DNA of 64,000 bases from Solanum dulcamara (GCF_947179165.1 NC_077240.1:1185501-1249500), one strand, 5' to 3'; positions 12,703 through 26,411 are shown, counted from the first letter of the stretch. Program-made: numbers and translations. The notes: generated by a model not told the origin, from the sequence alone.

Positions 12703-14516
12703 TGATGATTCTCTTTGGGTACTTATCGTGAAGTCAAGTGGGAGGATTGATAGGACATTGTTTGCTGATGATACCCTTTCCACTAGCACTTGTGCATTTT
12801 TGAAACGTCAACTGTGTTTGATTAGTGGGAATTTCTTTACTTTGTATTGAGTAAATCTAAATTCTTTGTACGGCACTAAGCTTATTAAACTATTGAAATG
12901 GTATTTTTACCATGTTAATACGAAAAAAATATTACGTTTCATTTGATTTAGCCTCAGCTTGGGTGTGGTGAAGCAAGGGATCAGTGAGATCAAACCCCAA
13001 TCAGTGCAATTAGATAGTTAAAGTCCGTAATGTCTTCATCAGTTCAAAAAAATGTGGACAAGTACAATTGACTATGATGCAAAATAATTGGACATTCCAT
13101 GACGGGCTACAAGATAATGCAATATCAGACTAAATTTCTTAGGATTTGGCCCATAAAAAGGGACAAGTTTCTACCGTTCAAGGAGCTTGCCTTTGTTTAA
13201 TGGTGTTAATTGACCCATAATTAGTTAGTTATTTACGTCTGTTTACTTTTAATTAATTAACTTAATTAGTTGCCACTGAAAATTGATAATGGATTGCTTC
13301 GTCTCGATTTCATCCAAAAGAGGATTTTAAATAAAGGATTGAACATGTGGAAGGATTTTAATTAATTATGCTTTCATTTTTCCATAGCATTGAGTTACTT
13401 ACTGTACGGTCTAAGTCATCCAATGCTCAAAACACACATCAGTTTGTTTTCGTAGCCACGTTGACGATTCAACAGTTAAAAGATATGATAACAAACATCA
13501 TCAAAAGATAAATACGATGGCCCACCACAATACTCTACTTCATGAGCTCGTGTCACCAATTCTTGGAAAGTGCCACACCTTTTAGATAGCCAGTACACTT
13601 GAGGTCAAATTGGTCACGGGTTGATTCCTATTACATTTCATTCAATTGTCATGTCCTTTGGAAAACACCTAACTTCATTTTGTTAATAATAATTAAAAAA
13701 ATCTTGGCTTTTCAAACAAAAGAGCATGTCATTTTACTTCTTTATCATGAATAAAGCATTTGCCGGCCTACATAAATGTTACTGGTAAAATATCACTAGA
13801 TATTTATGATTCATTTTTTAAAAAAATCTTTAATTTTTATACAAAATGTCATGTCGAACACCATGGCATAAATTGAGACAGATGAATGGAGTACACCAGA
13901 CAACAGAGTATGTCATTTACTTCTTGATCATGAATTATGCATCTACTGACCTACATTAGTGTTCCCATTTTTCAATTTACTGAGAGGATTTATAGACACA
14001 CAATTATTTATAACTCAATATCTAGTCAAACACTGCTACATAAATTAAAATAGAGGTAGTACAAAAGTCGATTCACTTTTTATGATATATTTAAAAAGTT
14101 TTCGGACTTACATTACCACTCAACTAATATGATTAGTACATACTGCATTCTGGCATCATACACTACAGGCTTCTGGCATTTTCTTTATTTCATCATATTT
14201 TATAAAAAGAAATGAAATTAATTAGGTAACTTGAGTACTATAAAGGTTAGAAATAGCGTCAAAAAAATTCTAATAGTCCAAGGAACAATTTCCAAATTTA
14301 TTTAAATAAATGTATTCAATCATGTGATTGGTCACGGAGATACTAAGAACAGAGACATATTGTTGGATGTCCCATGTATCCTGTGTTGCATAAATTTAAT
14401 TTTCTGTTAAGACTTTGAGCCTTGAGGCATTTTATTTATTGAATTTGTACTGAGGTTTTTTCAAATTTTTGTACTACTATTTTTGGTCTGTGATGCAGCA
14501 AAGTGTTGAGAGAAAA
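12703..14516. other. Intergenic DNA with a diverged direct repeat
   Basis: The stretch holds the 3' flank of the NFD4-like gene and the promoter of the xylanase. Segments near 13720-13780 and 13905-13965 are diverged direct copies of each other ('atgtcattttacttctt..atcatgaat' and 'cctacat..tgtt' blocks). No gene is supported here. Confidence 0.5.
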
Positions 14517-17108
14517 ATGAAGTGTCAATACTTATTTTTACTCATCATAGGACTCTTTCTTCTCATAGTTTCCTCCTTTGCTTCTTATGGTATGGCCTAT
14601 AAATATAATTTTTTTTTAATTTCATATATTTTCCATTTGATTTTGGGTACTCTTAATAATGTTTAATAACATGTCTATTTTTATTTTTATTTTTTTAATG
14701 TTATTTTGATGTAGAGGAACCTATTTATGATCACTCTGCATATACTGAGGTAACATTTTCCTTTTGCCCTGTTTTAAGAACGATCATGGTGTTTTAAGTT
14801 ACTTAATTTCTGCTGTTTTAGTGTAAGTCAGTGCCAGAAGACGCACTTTACAATGGTGGTATAATGAAGGATTATAGGACAGTCGAAAATCAAGTCATTC
14901 GATCTGAGACTAATTCGTATAACTTCGTCCTCAACGATCTCTCTGGCAATACTATATATAGCTTCTCCAGTTAAGTTGTTGTACCTGAAATTCATCACTT
15001 AGGCATTTATTTTATTTTGTGCAAAGGATTGCTACAAATTGAAATGTAGTACTACTGGTATATATTAATCAATCGTCGTGTTTGCTATTAGGTTGGGTCA
15101 GGATATTTGATGCAGATTCAGCTGTGATAAAGGCAAGCCTAAAAACAGCTAATGGAACAGTTAAGTGTGTAGGAAATGTCATTGCTCGTTCCGGATGCTG
15201 GTCATTTTTAAAGGGTGGATTTGTGCTTGATTTTCCTTCCTCCTATGCTCTACTTTATCTCCAGGTATGTGTCAGGTATTGAGTTAATTTTGATTGCAAT
15301 TGTTCGAGTGGTACAAATTATAATGAACTTAATTTGGGGCAGAGATCAGATGGGGCAATGTTAAATATCTCGATTTCTAGTGTTTCGTTGCAGCCGTTTA
15401 CTTATCAGCAATGGAAGAAAAACCAACAAGACACAATCGATGAAGTAAACCTTCTGAAACTCTAGGCTACTCAAGTTTGTAATTGAGGCATTGTCATGTA
15501 AATTGCTTTTAGCATCTTCAGTTTTTTATTGTAAACATTATGAGTTTCATTGACCACGGGTGTACTTATACTAGTTTTTGCTTAATTCAACCTCTAGGTA
15601 AGAAAATGCACCGCGATTATACACATATCAGATGTGCAAGGAGAAAGAGTGCCAGGAGCATCAATCATAGTTGAGCAAGTTTATAAAGATTTTCCATTAG
15701 GTTCTGCCATCACTAAGACAATTATTGGAAATCCAACATATCAGGTAATAAAATGCTGATCAAATTTTCCATTAAGACTTAACGCTAAGTTAGTTTGTTA
15801 TTACAACAAATTTTTCACCCTGTTTACTATCTCAGTTTCAACATTTAAGGCTATATACGTAACTGTTTATTTTCAAAATCAGTTTCAGTACTTAAAAGTG
15901 TTTTTCAGCAATGAAGTTTTCTACTTGTTACAGACTTGGTTTAAAGAGAGATTCAATGCCGCGGTTTTTGAAGATGAACTCAAGTGGTATTCAACAGAAC
16001 CTCAACAAGGAGAAGTGAATTATACCATATCTGATCAAATGGTTGAATTCACCCGAGCTAACCAAATCATTGCGAGAGGCCACAACATATTCTGGGAGGA
16101 TCCGAGATACACTCCTTCATGGGTTCGAAATCTAACTGGTCCAGACCTTAAATCAGCTGTCAACTCCAGGATACAAAGTTTGATGAAAAAATACAAGAAT
16201 GAATTCATTCATTGGGATGTCGATAACGAAATGCTTCATTATGATTTCTATGAACAAAGACTTGGCATCAACACAAGTCTTGAGTTTTTTCAAACAGCAC
16301 AACAGTTAGACCCCTTAGCCAAATTGTTTATGAATGATTATAATGTTGTAGAAACTTGCAATGACATGAATTCAACAGTTGATGCATACATTTTCAAATT
16401 GAGAGATTTAAAACAAGGTGGAATAATCATGGATGGAATTGGCCTAGAAGGACATTTTACAGTACCAAATCCTCCACTCATCAGAGCAGTGTTAGACAAA
16501 TTGGCTACACTTAAACTTCCTATATGGCTTACAGAAGTTGATATCAGCAAGAATCTTGATAAAGAAACTCAGGTTAGGGTACTTCACCTACTATAACAGT
16601 AAAATCACAAGAATAAAGAACATTTTGATACATTCTAACCACAAGATTCAAATGTTTTTTTTTTCGTTCTTAATTAAATTTCGTGTCAAGTCAAAATGAG
16701 ACAAACAAATTGAAACAAAAGGAATATTATTAAAGATTTGATGGTAATAATTTTTTGTGAATTTGATGACAGGCTAGATATCTAGAGATGGTATTGAGAG
16801 AGGGATTTTCACATCCAGGTGTTAATGGAATCATGCTTTGGACAGCATTACATCCTAATGGATGTTATCAAATGTGTTTAACAGATAACTATTTTCATAA
16901 CCTTCCTGCTGGGGACATAGTTGATAATTTGCTGAAAGAATGGCAAACTGGGGTGGTGCATGGTGAAACTGATGAACATGGTTCATTTAGCTTTTCTGGT
17001 TTTTTAGGTGAGTACAAAATTACTGTCAAATTTGGAAACAGATCAGCTAATTCAACATTCTCATTATTCAGAGGAGATGAAACCAGGCACTTAAATGTTC
17101 AGTTATAA
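14517..17108 (+). CDS. Secreted GH10 endo-1,4-beta-xylanase with N-terminal CBM22-like module (8 exons)
   Basis: Exons are 14517-14589, 14715-14749, 14822-14969, 15092-15264, 15343-15444, 15598-15744, 15934-16572 and 16773-17108; all introns are GT-AG. The product is 550 aa. Residues 1-24 form a signal peptide (MKCQYLFLLIIGLFLLIVSS). Residues 37-170 resemble the CBM22-like xylan-binding module of plant xylanases (YNGGI, CWSFLKGGF, SLQPFTYQQW). The catalytic domain follows from about residue 205. RGHNIFW is present, the acid/base is Glu325 in HWDVDNE and the nucleophile is Glu427 in WLTEVDIS, so both catalytic carboxylates are intact. The family cleaves the backbone of wall xylan, for example during secondary-wall remodelling. 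Closest relatives are the plant GH10 genes of the At4g33810-At4g33860 type. The short first two exons are set by signal-peptide and frame logic and are slightly less certain. An AATAAA-type signal occurs near 17170. Confidence 0.93.
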
Positions 17109-19710
17109 TGCTGTTATTCAAATGTAGTGTATGTCAGCTTGCATGTGCTTCAAATAAGAAATGAGTACAAATAAAATAAAAAAATCACTTTAACATTTTT
17201 GTTTATTGTTTATGTAAGATTAGAACACTAATTTCTCATAATCTTCACTCACTTCCATGCTACGCTATACCATTAACAATGCACACACAGCATAACATAT
17301 TGACAATGTATCCATCACATACCGAGCTAATATCTCAGATGGTCACTCAACTTTGAATAGTTCTCTTGAAAAGTCACTCAATTTTATTTTATAACTCAAA
17401 AATCACTCAACTTAGAGTAGTTCACGCAACCAATAGTACATTATAATCTTGATATAATTAACTTTGCAACCAAACAGACTTCTTTGAAAACAGTCAAAAG
17501 ATGTCTTTAAAGGATCCTTTGTCTAATAAAATTGAGTTAATAGTAAAAAACACACATAAAATTATAATACAATAAATATGGGATTTTATGGCAATAATAA
17601 ATTGGCATTATTTTATATTTAACAATAATAATAAATATAGATATTTATAATCAGCACTCTATATAAATGCGAGTATGCCACTAAACGTTTCAATTATCGT
17701 TAATTATTTTAGCGGCAATAAATATTATTTGTTAAATAATTTATTACAACTAAATATCTCTTTTATTGTAGTGAATATTATTTTTTTCACAAGTTCACCT
17801 CCAACTATACCTAATTTTCTAATTATCTACTTCAACTATATATTTTTACCTATATATCAAAACACACCTCATTAAGTAGTTGGTAGTGCATGATATACAT
17901 GCTCTATTTTTGTTTTAAAAGGGTGTCAAGTGGTACTCCCCCTGGATAAATATTTTCAGTCTAATAGATTAAAATACAATAAAATTATCACACTTTTTTG
18001 AATTTCATACATTGATTATCCAATATTTTTCATTACATATCTAAACTATTAGCTAATGGAACCCATTTTTATGAGGTTTTACAACTTTCACGCGTCTATT
18101 ATCAAATAATTTTAAATATTTGGCCAACTCAACTGTGAAATATATTCTAATATATATAGGGTGTGATAATTAAGGTCTATATGTAATGAAAATACGAGAT
18201 AGTTGAAAAATTAAACTTGATGTTATAATTTAAGTGTGTTTTAACTTTTGAAATATTGAGAAAAATGTGCTTTAACTAGTTTTGCCTGAGCAAAATGGGG
18301 ACTAATTTTGTTTCCTATTTTTGACCCTACCCTCTTTATAATGTTTTAAAATATGAAAAAAGAGGAAAACTTTTATCTTAAAAGATAGAAACTTGTCTAA
18401 AAGTGGAGAGAAAAATCAGCTTGCTTTTGAAAAAAAAAAACACCTCACAAAAGCAGAAGAAACAGGAATTTACTCTGCTAAAAGTCATTCAGTTGAACAA
18501 AGTATTTAATTTCGTCCTTCTAAAGTGAATTTTGACATAATTATCTATCTATATCTGGGATTGTGGGGACTGGTACCCTCAAATCACATGACTAGTTCAT
18601 CAGCTGAACGTTGGAGCCCCTAAGTCTCAAAAATTTGTTCACTCCGTTTTAATTTATTTATCTGATTTTGATCATATGCATAGTAAGAAAATGAACTAAA
18701 AAAATATTACTCCTTCCGGATAAAATTCTGCATGCCCTTAAAGAAATATTAATAAAGAAAATAATTTCTCTAATTTATCTTCTATTAATTCTTCGGTCCT
18801 TGTCCATATTTATGGCGTCCTCTTTATTCTATAATAATATATGTCAAAGGGATATAATAGAAAGAAAAAAAAACATCTTCTCTCTTAATTTTCTGAAACA
18901 TTAGGTATTTGACAGTAATTATTTTTAGTACAGGAGTGTGTTCGGTACAAAGGATAATAATTTCAAAGAAAATAAGTAGGATTTCATATTTATATCTAGT
19001 GTTTGATATATGAGAAAATAATATTATTCTAAAGATATTTATATATAATCTAGACAAATATAATGGGACGGTGGATGAGGCATGTTGGAAAAAAAAAGAC
19101 ATAATCAATATGAAATATACTACATGTGGAATTTATTTTCTCTATTTTTTAAAAAATAATCATTTTACTTTTTTATTTTTAAAGAACCTATTTTTTCTAA
19201 ACTAATATTTTCAAAAACTTTTAAATTTATTAAACATGAAAAAATTAGACATACCGAACAGACTGTAAATACTAACGGAGGGAGTATGTAATTGTGACTA
19301 TACGATGAATACTCATTAACTTTTGTGGTTAATATATAATATCAATTTGTAGTGAACAAAATGAGTGATTTCTGCATTAAATCCCCACTAGTGGCTTCAT
19401 TATACTCTCTTGGGGGTCATGAATCAAATATATATATTTTTGTAATTCTTCTAAGGACATTATTTAACAGACTTATACGAGTATAGAGAAGTTCAATTTA
19501 ATATTTAGGAGAGGAGGCACTACCAATTATGCAAATTTTGGTCAAAGTTTAGGTGCATATATAGGGCATAAATATTGGAGTATCATGAAAAGACGAGATA
19601 CTTTAATTGGGTCATGGAATCCAATGCCCCTTATTCTCTATTGGATACCGCAAGCTTACCCCACACTTTTAAATGACAGATAATGCACACTGATAATCCA
19701 ACTTATTAAT
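17109..19710. other. AT-rich intergenic DNA with MITE-like fragments
   Basis: No gene is visible. Pieces such as 'ggtcactcaactttgaatag' near 17340 and 'actccttccggataaaattc' near 18711 to 'aacggagggagtatg' near 19274 look like ends of inverted-repeat elements, possibly nested. I could not define both termini with duplications, so I leave them unclassified. Confidence 0.4.
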
Positions 19711-19714
19711 AACA

Positions 19715-19970
19715 TGTTTGGATTGATTTATTTTTAAGCAGTTGATAAGTTGAAAACTATTTATAAATTAAAAAAAAAGTAGGTGCATTTTAACTTTTTT
19801 TTTGACTTATAAGTTGTTTTCAACTTATAAACTGCTTAAAATAAGTTCATCTAAATAAACTCAACTATTTATTAGGGCTTATTTTAAGCACAAAATAATT
19901 TTAAGTTGGTCAGCTAAACACTCAAAAAAAACTGAAAGTAGCTTATAAGTCAATTCAAATGGCCTCTAAA
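19715..19970. mobile_element. MITE, copy 2 of the 250-bp family
   Basis: It is the same element as at 7632-7880, in the same orientation. It starts 'tgtttggattgatttatttt', shares 'cagttgataagttgaaaact' and 'aaataagttcatctaaataa', and ends 'aattcaaatggcctc'. TAA trinucleotides flank it. The copies clearly align along their whole length with scattered substitutions. Confidence 0.65.
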
Positions 19971-20369
19971 TATAATGAGGGAAGACAAATATAAAATTAG
20001 ATAAAAATGAATAAATTATTTGATTCGATCCATATTTGACATGAATAAAATGGGTAAACTCAATGAATATCTATATCATCCATATTGTAAAGAAATAAAT
20101 AATTCAGATTACAAGTTCTTTTTTCAATTCTTTCTATCTTTCTAGAGTGTGTTTGGTATGAAGGAAAATATTTTTGTAAAAATGAGTGGTCTTGACTCGA
20201 AATCGGCAAATCAAACTTCGAGTCTCAGATCAAGATCGGAAATTGGGTTAAGATTGGGTTGGGTTGGGCTCAGATCCAAGGTCTGAACCGTTTCGAGTGG
20301 TGAAGTTTAAGGAAAGTTTTGAAAAATATTTTATAACCCTTATAAATAACCACGAAAAAAAAGGAAGTA

Positions 20370-20564
20370 CTATCTCCATTTTATTTTACTTGACTCTTAT
20401 ATTAATTTTTTTGTTACTTGTTCATTTTAACAATTATCAAGATAAATTCATAATTTTATTATGATATTACCTTGTATTTAAATAGCTATATAAAGTAATA
20501 ATTACGTTCAAATTTTCATTATGCTTAATTTAGCTAAAATAAATTAAAATGAAACTTGAGGGAG
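20370..20564. mobile_element. Stowaway-like MITE
   Basis: The left end 'ctatctccattttatttta' mirrors the right end 'taaaatgaaacttgagggag'. TA lies at 20368-20369 and 20565-20566. The interior is AT-rich and noncoding. Confidence 0.6.
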
Positions 20565-21516
20565 TAGGATATAACAATATGATAATTTAAAATCTTCGAG
20601 GAGAGCAAACTCTATTTTCTCTAACACATCTTCACAAATAGGCAATCTTTTATATATTTGTGATCTTCATTTGCTTCAAACTTTGCACATTAGTTCCCTT
20701 TAGATATATTTAATTGTTATCTTATTAGCTTCCAACAAATATGGTATGTTCTCTATTCAACAGCTGAACTTTATAATGGTAAATCAACTCATATTCAAAC
20801 ACTTAATTTAACGATGTATATAAATTTTATCACGTTTAATAGCAAAGTTTTTTTCTTTTTATTCCACATAAGTCTCCGTCTCAACAGGTCCGTGCTGACA
20901 TGAAGCAACATCAGCAAATCCATTAATTATGTGCCAAAGTGACACGTAAAGAGACATTAACGCCTAAGGGCGTGTGCACATGGAATATTATTACACGTAA
21001 CAATTCCATTTCATGTTAATTTTTCTTCATCAATTCATGAAAACATATATAAACTCTCACTTTACTATAAATTTTGAAGGTGAAATTTAAAAATTTGAGG
21101 TCTGGAATTTTGTTTAGATTTGTATATTATTTTAATTTTTTTAAAAAAAATTGTGAATGAAAATCTCAAAAACTGGTCTAAGCCGGTTCTTGAGAACTTG
21201 AAAAAAGATTGATTTTTTTTAAAAAAAAATCTACTTCTTAAATTATGACTAATAAGCTTTCGTTTTGTTTTCTTTCTTTCGTAATGAATAGAAAGCTAAA
21301 TTCCTTTTATGTGATACAAAAACATGTGCTCTCATATCTAAAAACATAAAATCTTACGCTATTTTTATTTTTCTTTTGTTCTAAAGAGATTCAAGAAATA
21401 AATTTCTCACTCTTTAGTCTTTACTCCACAGTCCTTACTATTTACTAATTAAAAGCAAAAAACACCACAAACCAAAAAGGGATTGATTGGAATTTCGACC
21501 TAATAGTTATAACTAA

Positions 21517-21755
21517 TGAAGTGAAAATTACCTGATTGCATATGAAAATTAGTTAAAGACAGTTAGAGAATAAAACAAACTGATTAGACTAGCTGTTAGT
21601 TAGTTACAGAACTAACAGTGCATATATAGCACTGTTTCATTATAATTAATTAGAAAATTGAGATTTTCAGAAATAAGATCTTCTTCTTCCTTCTCTTTAT
21701 TTCATCTGTAAATAACCATTAATGGTGAGCTTGATCAATTACTCATAATTCAACA
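21517..21755 (+). repeat. 5' LTR of the Copia element
   Basis: 239 bp from TGAAGTG to TTCAACA, directly followed by the primer-binding site. It contains 'gcatatatagcactg' as a TATA-like core near 21620. Confidence 0.93.
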
Positions 21756-21768
21756 TGGTATCAGAGCA
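21756..21768 (+). other. Primer-binding site (initiator Met-tRNA)
   Basis: TGGTATCAGAGCA directly abuts the 5' LTR. It is complementary to the 3' end of plant initiator methionine tRNA, the standard Copia primer. Confidence 0.9.
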
Positions 21769-21836
21769 AAATACCCGCAATTGTGAGGTCTGTTAGAGCT
21801 GAATTGTGCGGTTTCAAGCTTAGCTAAGATCCAACA

Positions 21837-24800
21837 ATGGCGGCTACTAAGCTCGATCACAATCATACTTTATTCCTGCACCCTTTCGACACCACCGATG
21901 CTCCCATTATTCCGATGCAGCTAACAAAATCCAATAATTACTCAATCTGGAGTAGAACTATGCGCATTCAACTACTTGAAAGAACAAGCTAAGAATTGTC
22001 GATGGCAGCTGGAAAAAGGAGGATTTCAGAGTCGAATTAAAGCATCAATAGGATCGATGCAACTCAATTGTTCAAGGATAGATCATGAGCTCAGTCACTC
22101 AGTATTTACACACACGTATCGTGTATGCAACTAGTGTAAGAGCAGTTTGAAAAGATCTCAGAAAGTGTTTTCACAAGGCAAACGTTTTACGAATCTATCA
22201 ATTACATAAAACTATAGCTACTACAGTGCAAGGAAATGATAGCATTCCTAGTTATTTTTCTAAGCTACAGAATCTATGAGATGAATTTGCTAGTATTGTG
22301 CCTCCGCCTTGTCATTGCCCTACCTCAAAGGAATTTACCCTGCATATGGAGAGATAAAAATTGATGAAATTTTTTATGGGCTTGAACGAGAATTATGATG
22401 AATCAAGGAGTCAAATTCTAATGGTTAAGCCCACTCCTACTATTAACAAGGCATGTGCTATGCTTGTTGAGAGGGAGAGCCAGAGATCTATGGGTTCTTC
22501 CTCAATGAATGGTGAAGGTACAGATTTGGCTGCTCTCATGGCAAGAAAGGGAATGAACTATAGATCCATGACTAGAGACAATAATACTGCAGATTATAGT
22601 GCAAATGTAGCAGGGAAAGGAGTGCCTTATCGTTACAATAACAAAGGCACATAACACTATCATAAAGGAAAGAAAAATTGGGATAAGAAGTGTGATTACT
22701 GCAAGTTACAGGGCAATATAGTAGATAATTGTTACAGACTCCATGGTTATCCAGCTGATTGAAAATTCAAGAAGAAGGGAGCTGATAACAGTGCCTATAA
22801 TGTTCAAGCTGATAATGCATCTCTACCAATGCATCTAGATCCAAAGGACAAAAACATGAATCACTTAATTCCCAGAGATCTGCCAAGAGCACCTCAGGTG
22901 ACTGGTGATCAACATGGCCAAATTCTATAAATGTTTGATGGAGGTATTATGGCCAATATGGCAAGTATAACTCACACTTCCATTTCCAAAATAGAGGATC
23001 TAAAGTGGATAATTGACAGTGGTGCAACTAACCACATGCCATTTAACTTAGATGTATTACATGATGTGAAAGATGTTAAGACTGATCAAAATAGGAAGGT
23101 ACATTTACCAAATGGAGATGTGACATTTGTAACTCATACCGGTCGTTATAAAATCATAGACTCAGGAGTACTACATGATGTGCTATTTGTGACAGAGTTT
23201 CATTACAATCTTTTATCTGTATCAAAGGTAACTAGAGAACTTAACACTTTTGTATCCTTTTATCCTGAATTTTGTCTATTCCAAGACTTTTTCAATGGAA
23301 GACTGAAGGGGATTGGTAAGAAGGATGATGGTCTTTACCTGTTGGTTCAAAAGAGTTCCTCTAAATCTGAAATTAGAGATACTAGCAATGTTCAAAGCTT
23401 TACTGCGTATGATGACAAGAAGGACATCATGCTATGGCATAAAAGACTGGCACATGCCTCAGTAGGATCACTAAAGAACATGCGTGACTATTTTTTTGAC
23501 GATTGTAGATCAATTTTAAACAATTGTGACATATGTCCCATAGCTAGACATACCAAATTTTCTTTCCCTAGCAGTGATAATAGAAGTAATGAAATGTTTA
23601 CTTTGTTGCATTTGGATGTATGGGCCTTATCATACAAAAACATTTGATGAAAATAGATTTTTTTTTACAATTGTTGATGATTTTTTCAGAATTGTATGGA
23701 CTTTCTTGTTGAAACTTAAGAGTTATGTGTTGTTAACTCTCCAACAGTTCTTTAGAATGGAGCTTACTGAGTTCAAAGCCGCAGTTAAAGGTGTCAGGAC
23801 TGACAATGATGGAGAATTTATTAGTAGTCATATACATGATTTGTTTAAAGATTTGGGGATCATTCACTATAGAACTTGTGCTCATACCCTTCAGCAAAAT
23901 GGAGTCGCCGAAAGGAAACACGGATAATTACTTGAAGTTGCTCGAGCTCTCAGATTTCAAGGCCATATTCTACTCAAGTTCTGGGGCATTATGTTCTCAC
24001 AACTGCTTACATTATTAACAGGAATCCTTCTATTTCTCTAAAGGGTAAGTCACCTTATGAAGTCTTTTTTAAAAATAAACCATGTATTAATCATCTAAGG
24101 TCCATTGGTTGCTTGTGTTTTGCAAGTACATTGCCTAAAACTAATAAGTTTAACCCCAGCGCAGTCAGATCACTCTTTATGGGCTACACCAGTATTACCA
24201 AAGGCTACATTTATTTTGATCTTCAAAATCAAAAATGTTTTGTTAATCGAGATGTGGTCTTCCAAGAAGACGAGTTCCCTTTTCAAAATATCTCTACACC
24301 CGTTGATCCTCCTTCTCATATTTTTTATTTTCCACCTGGCTCATATGATAGTGATGCCATTTCTGTTAATAATCCTTAATCCATTCCCTCTTCACCTCTT
24401 CATCCTAATCCTATTCCACCACCAATTACTCTAGCTCATCTTGATCCTTCTTCTCGAATTCAATCTATTCTACCACTAATTTCTGATCTTCAACCTGCTC
24501 CTCCTCAGCCAATTAGGAGATTTACACAACTTATTAAACCACTCTTTTGGTTGTCAGAGTTTGTTTCTAATCCTTCTACTAGTAATGTCCTATATCCTCT
24601 AACAACTACACTTTCTTGTGATCATTTATCTCCTCGTTATCAGAAATACTTGCAGGCTTTCTCTATTGCTCATGAGACCACCTCTTAGCAAGAGGCTATC
24701 TTAGATTTTACATGGTTGGAGTCTATGCAATCTGAGTTACAAGCTCTCCAAGATAATCACATGTGGGATTTGGTACCTCTTTCCAAAAGAAAAGTCCCTA

Positions 24801-26033
24801 TTGATTGTAAGTGGGTCTACAAAGTTAAGTTGAAGGCTAATGGTGAGGTTGAGATGTTCCAAAGGTTATACTCAGAGAGAGGGTCTTGATTTTCATGAAA
24901 CTTTCTTTCTAGTTGTCAAAATTGCTACTATCACGACTGTTCTTTCTTTAGCTGCTCAATATAATTGGTCTATTCATCAGCTGAATGTTTACAATGCATT
25001 TTTACAAGGATGAAGTATATATGCAGTTACCTGAGGGCTTTACCAGTTAGGGGAGTTTGGACTAGTATGCAGATTGGTTAAATCCCTCTATGGTATTGGC
25101 ATCTGGCTTTATCAAGAGTAGTTTAGATCATTCATTGTTCATTAAAAGGGTAGGGTCAGACATGGTGATGATCCTTGTTTATGTAGATGATATGTTAGTC
25201 ACAAGAAGCAGCTTGACCTTCATAGAGCACACAAAAAACTCTCTTCTTAAAGCCTTCAAAATCAAAGATCTTGGTGACTTGATTTTTTTTTGGCATGGAG
25301 TTTAGTAGATCTGCAAGGGAATTCAAATGAACCAAAGAAAGTATTCTTTGAAAATTATTTCAGATTTAGGCTTAGGAAGTGCTAAATCAGCTTGGACACC
25401 ATTTGAAACCAATGTAAATTTGACAACTCAGGAGTTGGATTGTCTTAGAGGAGATTCAGAAGAAGAACCATTTGAGAATAGAGAACAATATCAAAGATTA
25501 ATAGGAAAAATATTGTATCTAACTTTGGCAAGACCAGATATTGCCTACTCAATTCAAACACTCAGTCAATTTCCAACAGCCTAAAAGGTCAAACTGAAAA
25601 GCAGCAATAAGGGTGATGAGATACATTAAAAAAAAGTCTAGGACTTGGAATAATATTGAGCAGCAAAAAATCAAACAAGCTAAGTGTGTACTCTGACACA
25701 GATTAGGCAGCATGTCCCAATATAAGAAGATCAGTCTCAGGTTTCTTGGTTAGACATGATGAGATATTACTGTCATAGAAATCCAAGAAACAAAATGTAG
25801 TCTCCAGAAGTTTAGCTGAAGTTGAGTATAAGAGCATGGCCAATGTAGTCTCAGAGTTAGTATGGAATACTGCATTGTTGAAGGAGTTGGAAAATGAAGT
25901 CGAACAACTAACTGTGGTTTATAGTGACAGCAGAGTAGCTTTACAAATAGCAGCCAATTTGGTATTTCATGAGAGAACAAAACATATAAAAATCGATTCC
26001 ACTTTATTAGACAAAAGATACAAAAAGGGATGA
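21837..26033 (+). pseudogene. Degenerate Copia gag-pol remnants
   Basis: The start at 21837 encodes a gag N-terminus (SNNYSIWSRTMRI) that stops at 21992. Another gag piece lies at 22361-22654. The zinc knuckle near 22690-22740 reads CDYCKLQGN...DNC, with Asn where the metal-binding His belongs. The protease core DSGAT is near 23012. The GAG-pre-integrase WHKRLAHAS and the integrase LHLDVW, VRTDNDGEF and NGVAERKHG motifs follow, spread over different frames up to 23927. Reverse transcriptase retains YVDDML near 25180 (frame 25090-25305). RNase H residues YSDSRVA and ERTKHIKID lie at 25919-26000. At least six stops or frameshifts separate these pieces, so no functional polyprotein is possible. 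It could be moved only in trans, if at all. Confidence 0.92.
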
Positions 26034-26155
26034 TGAGAACAGAACACGTAAACTCCAACGATCAACTTGCATATATATTGACAAAGGGACTGCCAAGATC
26101 ACAACATGAGTTTTTAGTAGGCAAGCTTGGTGTGTTGAATGTATTTGCACCCACC

Positions 26156-26172
26156 AGCTTGAGGGGGAGTAA
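26156..26172 (+). other. Polypurine tract of the Copia element
   Basis: The purine-rich 'gcttgagggggagtaa' immediately precedes the 3' LTR, the expected position for plus-strand priming. Confidence 0.75.
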
Positions 26173-26411
26173 TGAAATGGAAATTACCTGATTGTATATG
26201 AAAATTAGTTAAAGGCAGTTAGAGAATAAAATAAATTGATTAGACTAGTTGTTAGTTAGTTACTGAACTAACAATGCATATATAACACTGTTCCATTGTA
26301 ATCAGTTAGAAAATTGAGATTCTCAGAAATAAGATCTTCTTCTACCTTCTCTCCATTTCATCTGTGATTAACCATTAATGGTGAGCCTGATCAATTACTC
26401 ATAATTCAACA
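26173..26411 (+). repeat. 3' LTR of the Copia element
   Basis: 239 bp, the same length as the 5' LTR, starting TGAAATG and ending TTCAACA. No indel separates the pair. Confidence 0.93.

Larger units (their letters stand above)
21517..26411 (+). mobile_element. Ty1/Copia LTR retrotransposon, complete in structure but coding-dead
   Basis: Two 239-bp LTRs (21517-21755 and 26173-26411), both starting TGAA and ending CAACA, enclose a gag-pol region. It has a primer site complementary to initiator Met-tRNA and a polypurine tract. The domain order gag, protease, integrase, reverse transcriptase, RNase H is that of Copia. By my count the LTRs differ at about 21 positions, mostly transitions, which makes them about 91% identical. 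The element is therefore old. No perfect 5-bp target duplication is apparent; the nearest is TAAC in 'ataac' on the left and 'gtaac' on the right. It lies between the xylanase and the first TLP gene. Confidence 0.95.

Noticed and set aside
17330..18290. Possible further inverted-repeat element
   Set aside because: Element-like phrases are present, but no matching opposite end or duplication could be found.
21517..26411. Reading the Copia element as an active or autonomous retrotransposon
   Set aside because: Many stops and frameshifts, a lost zinc-knuckle histidine and about 9% LTR divergence rule this out.
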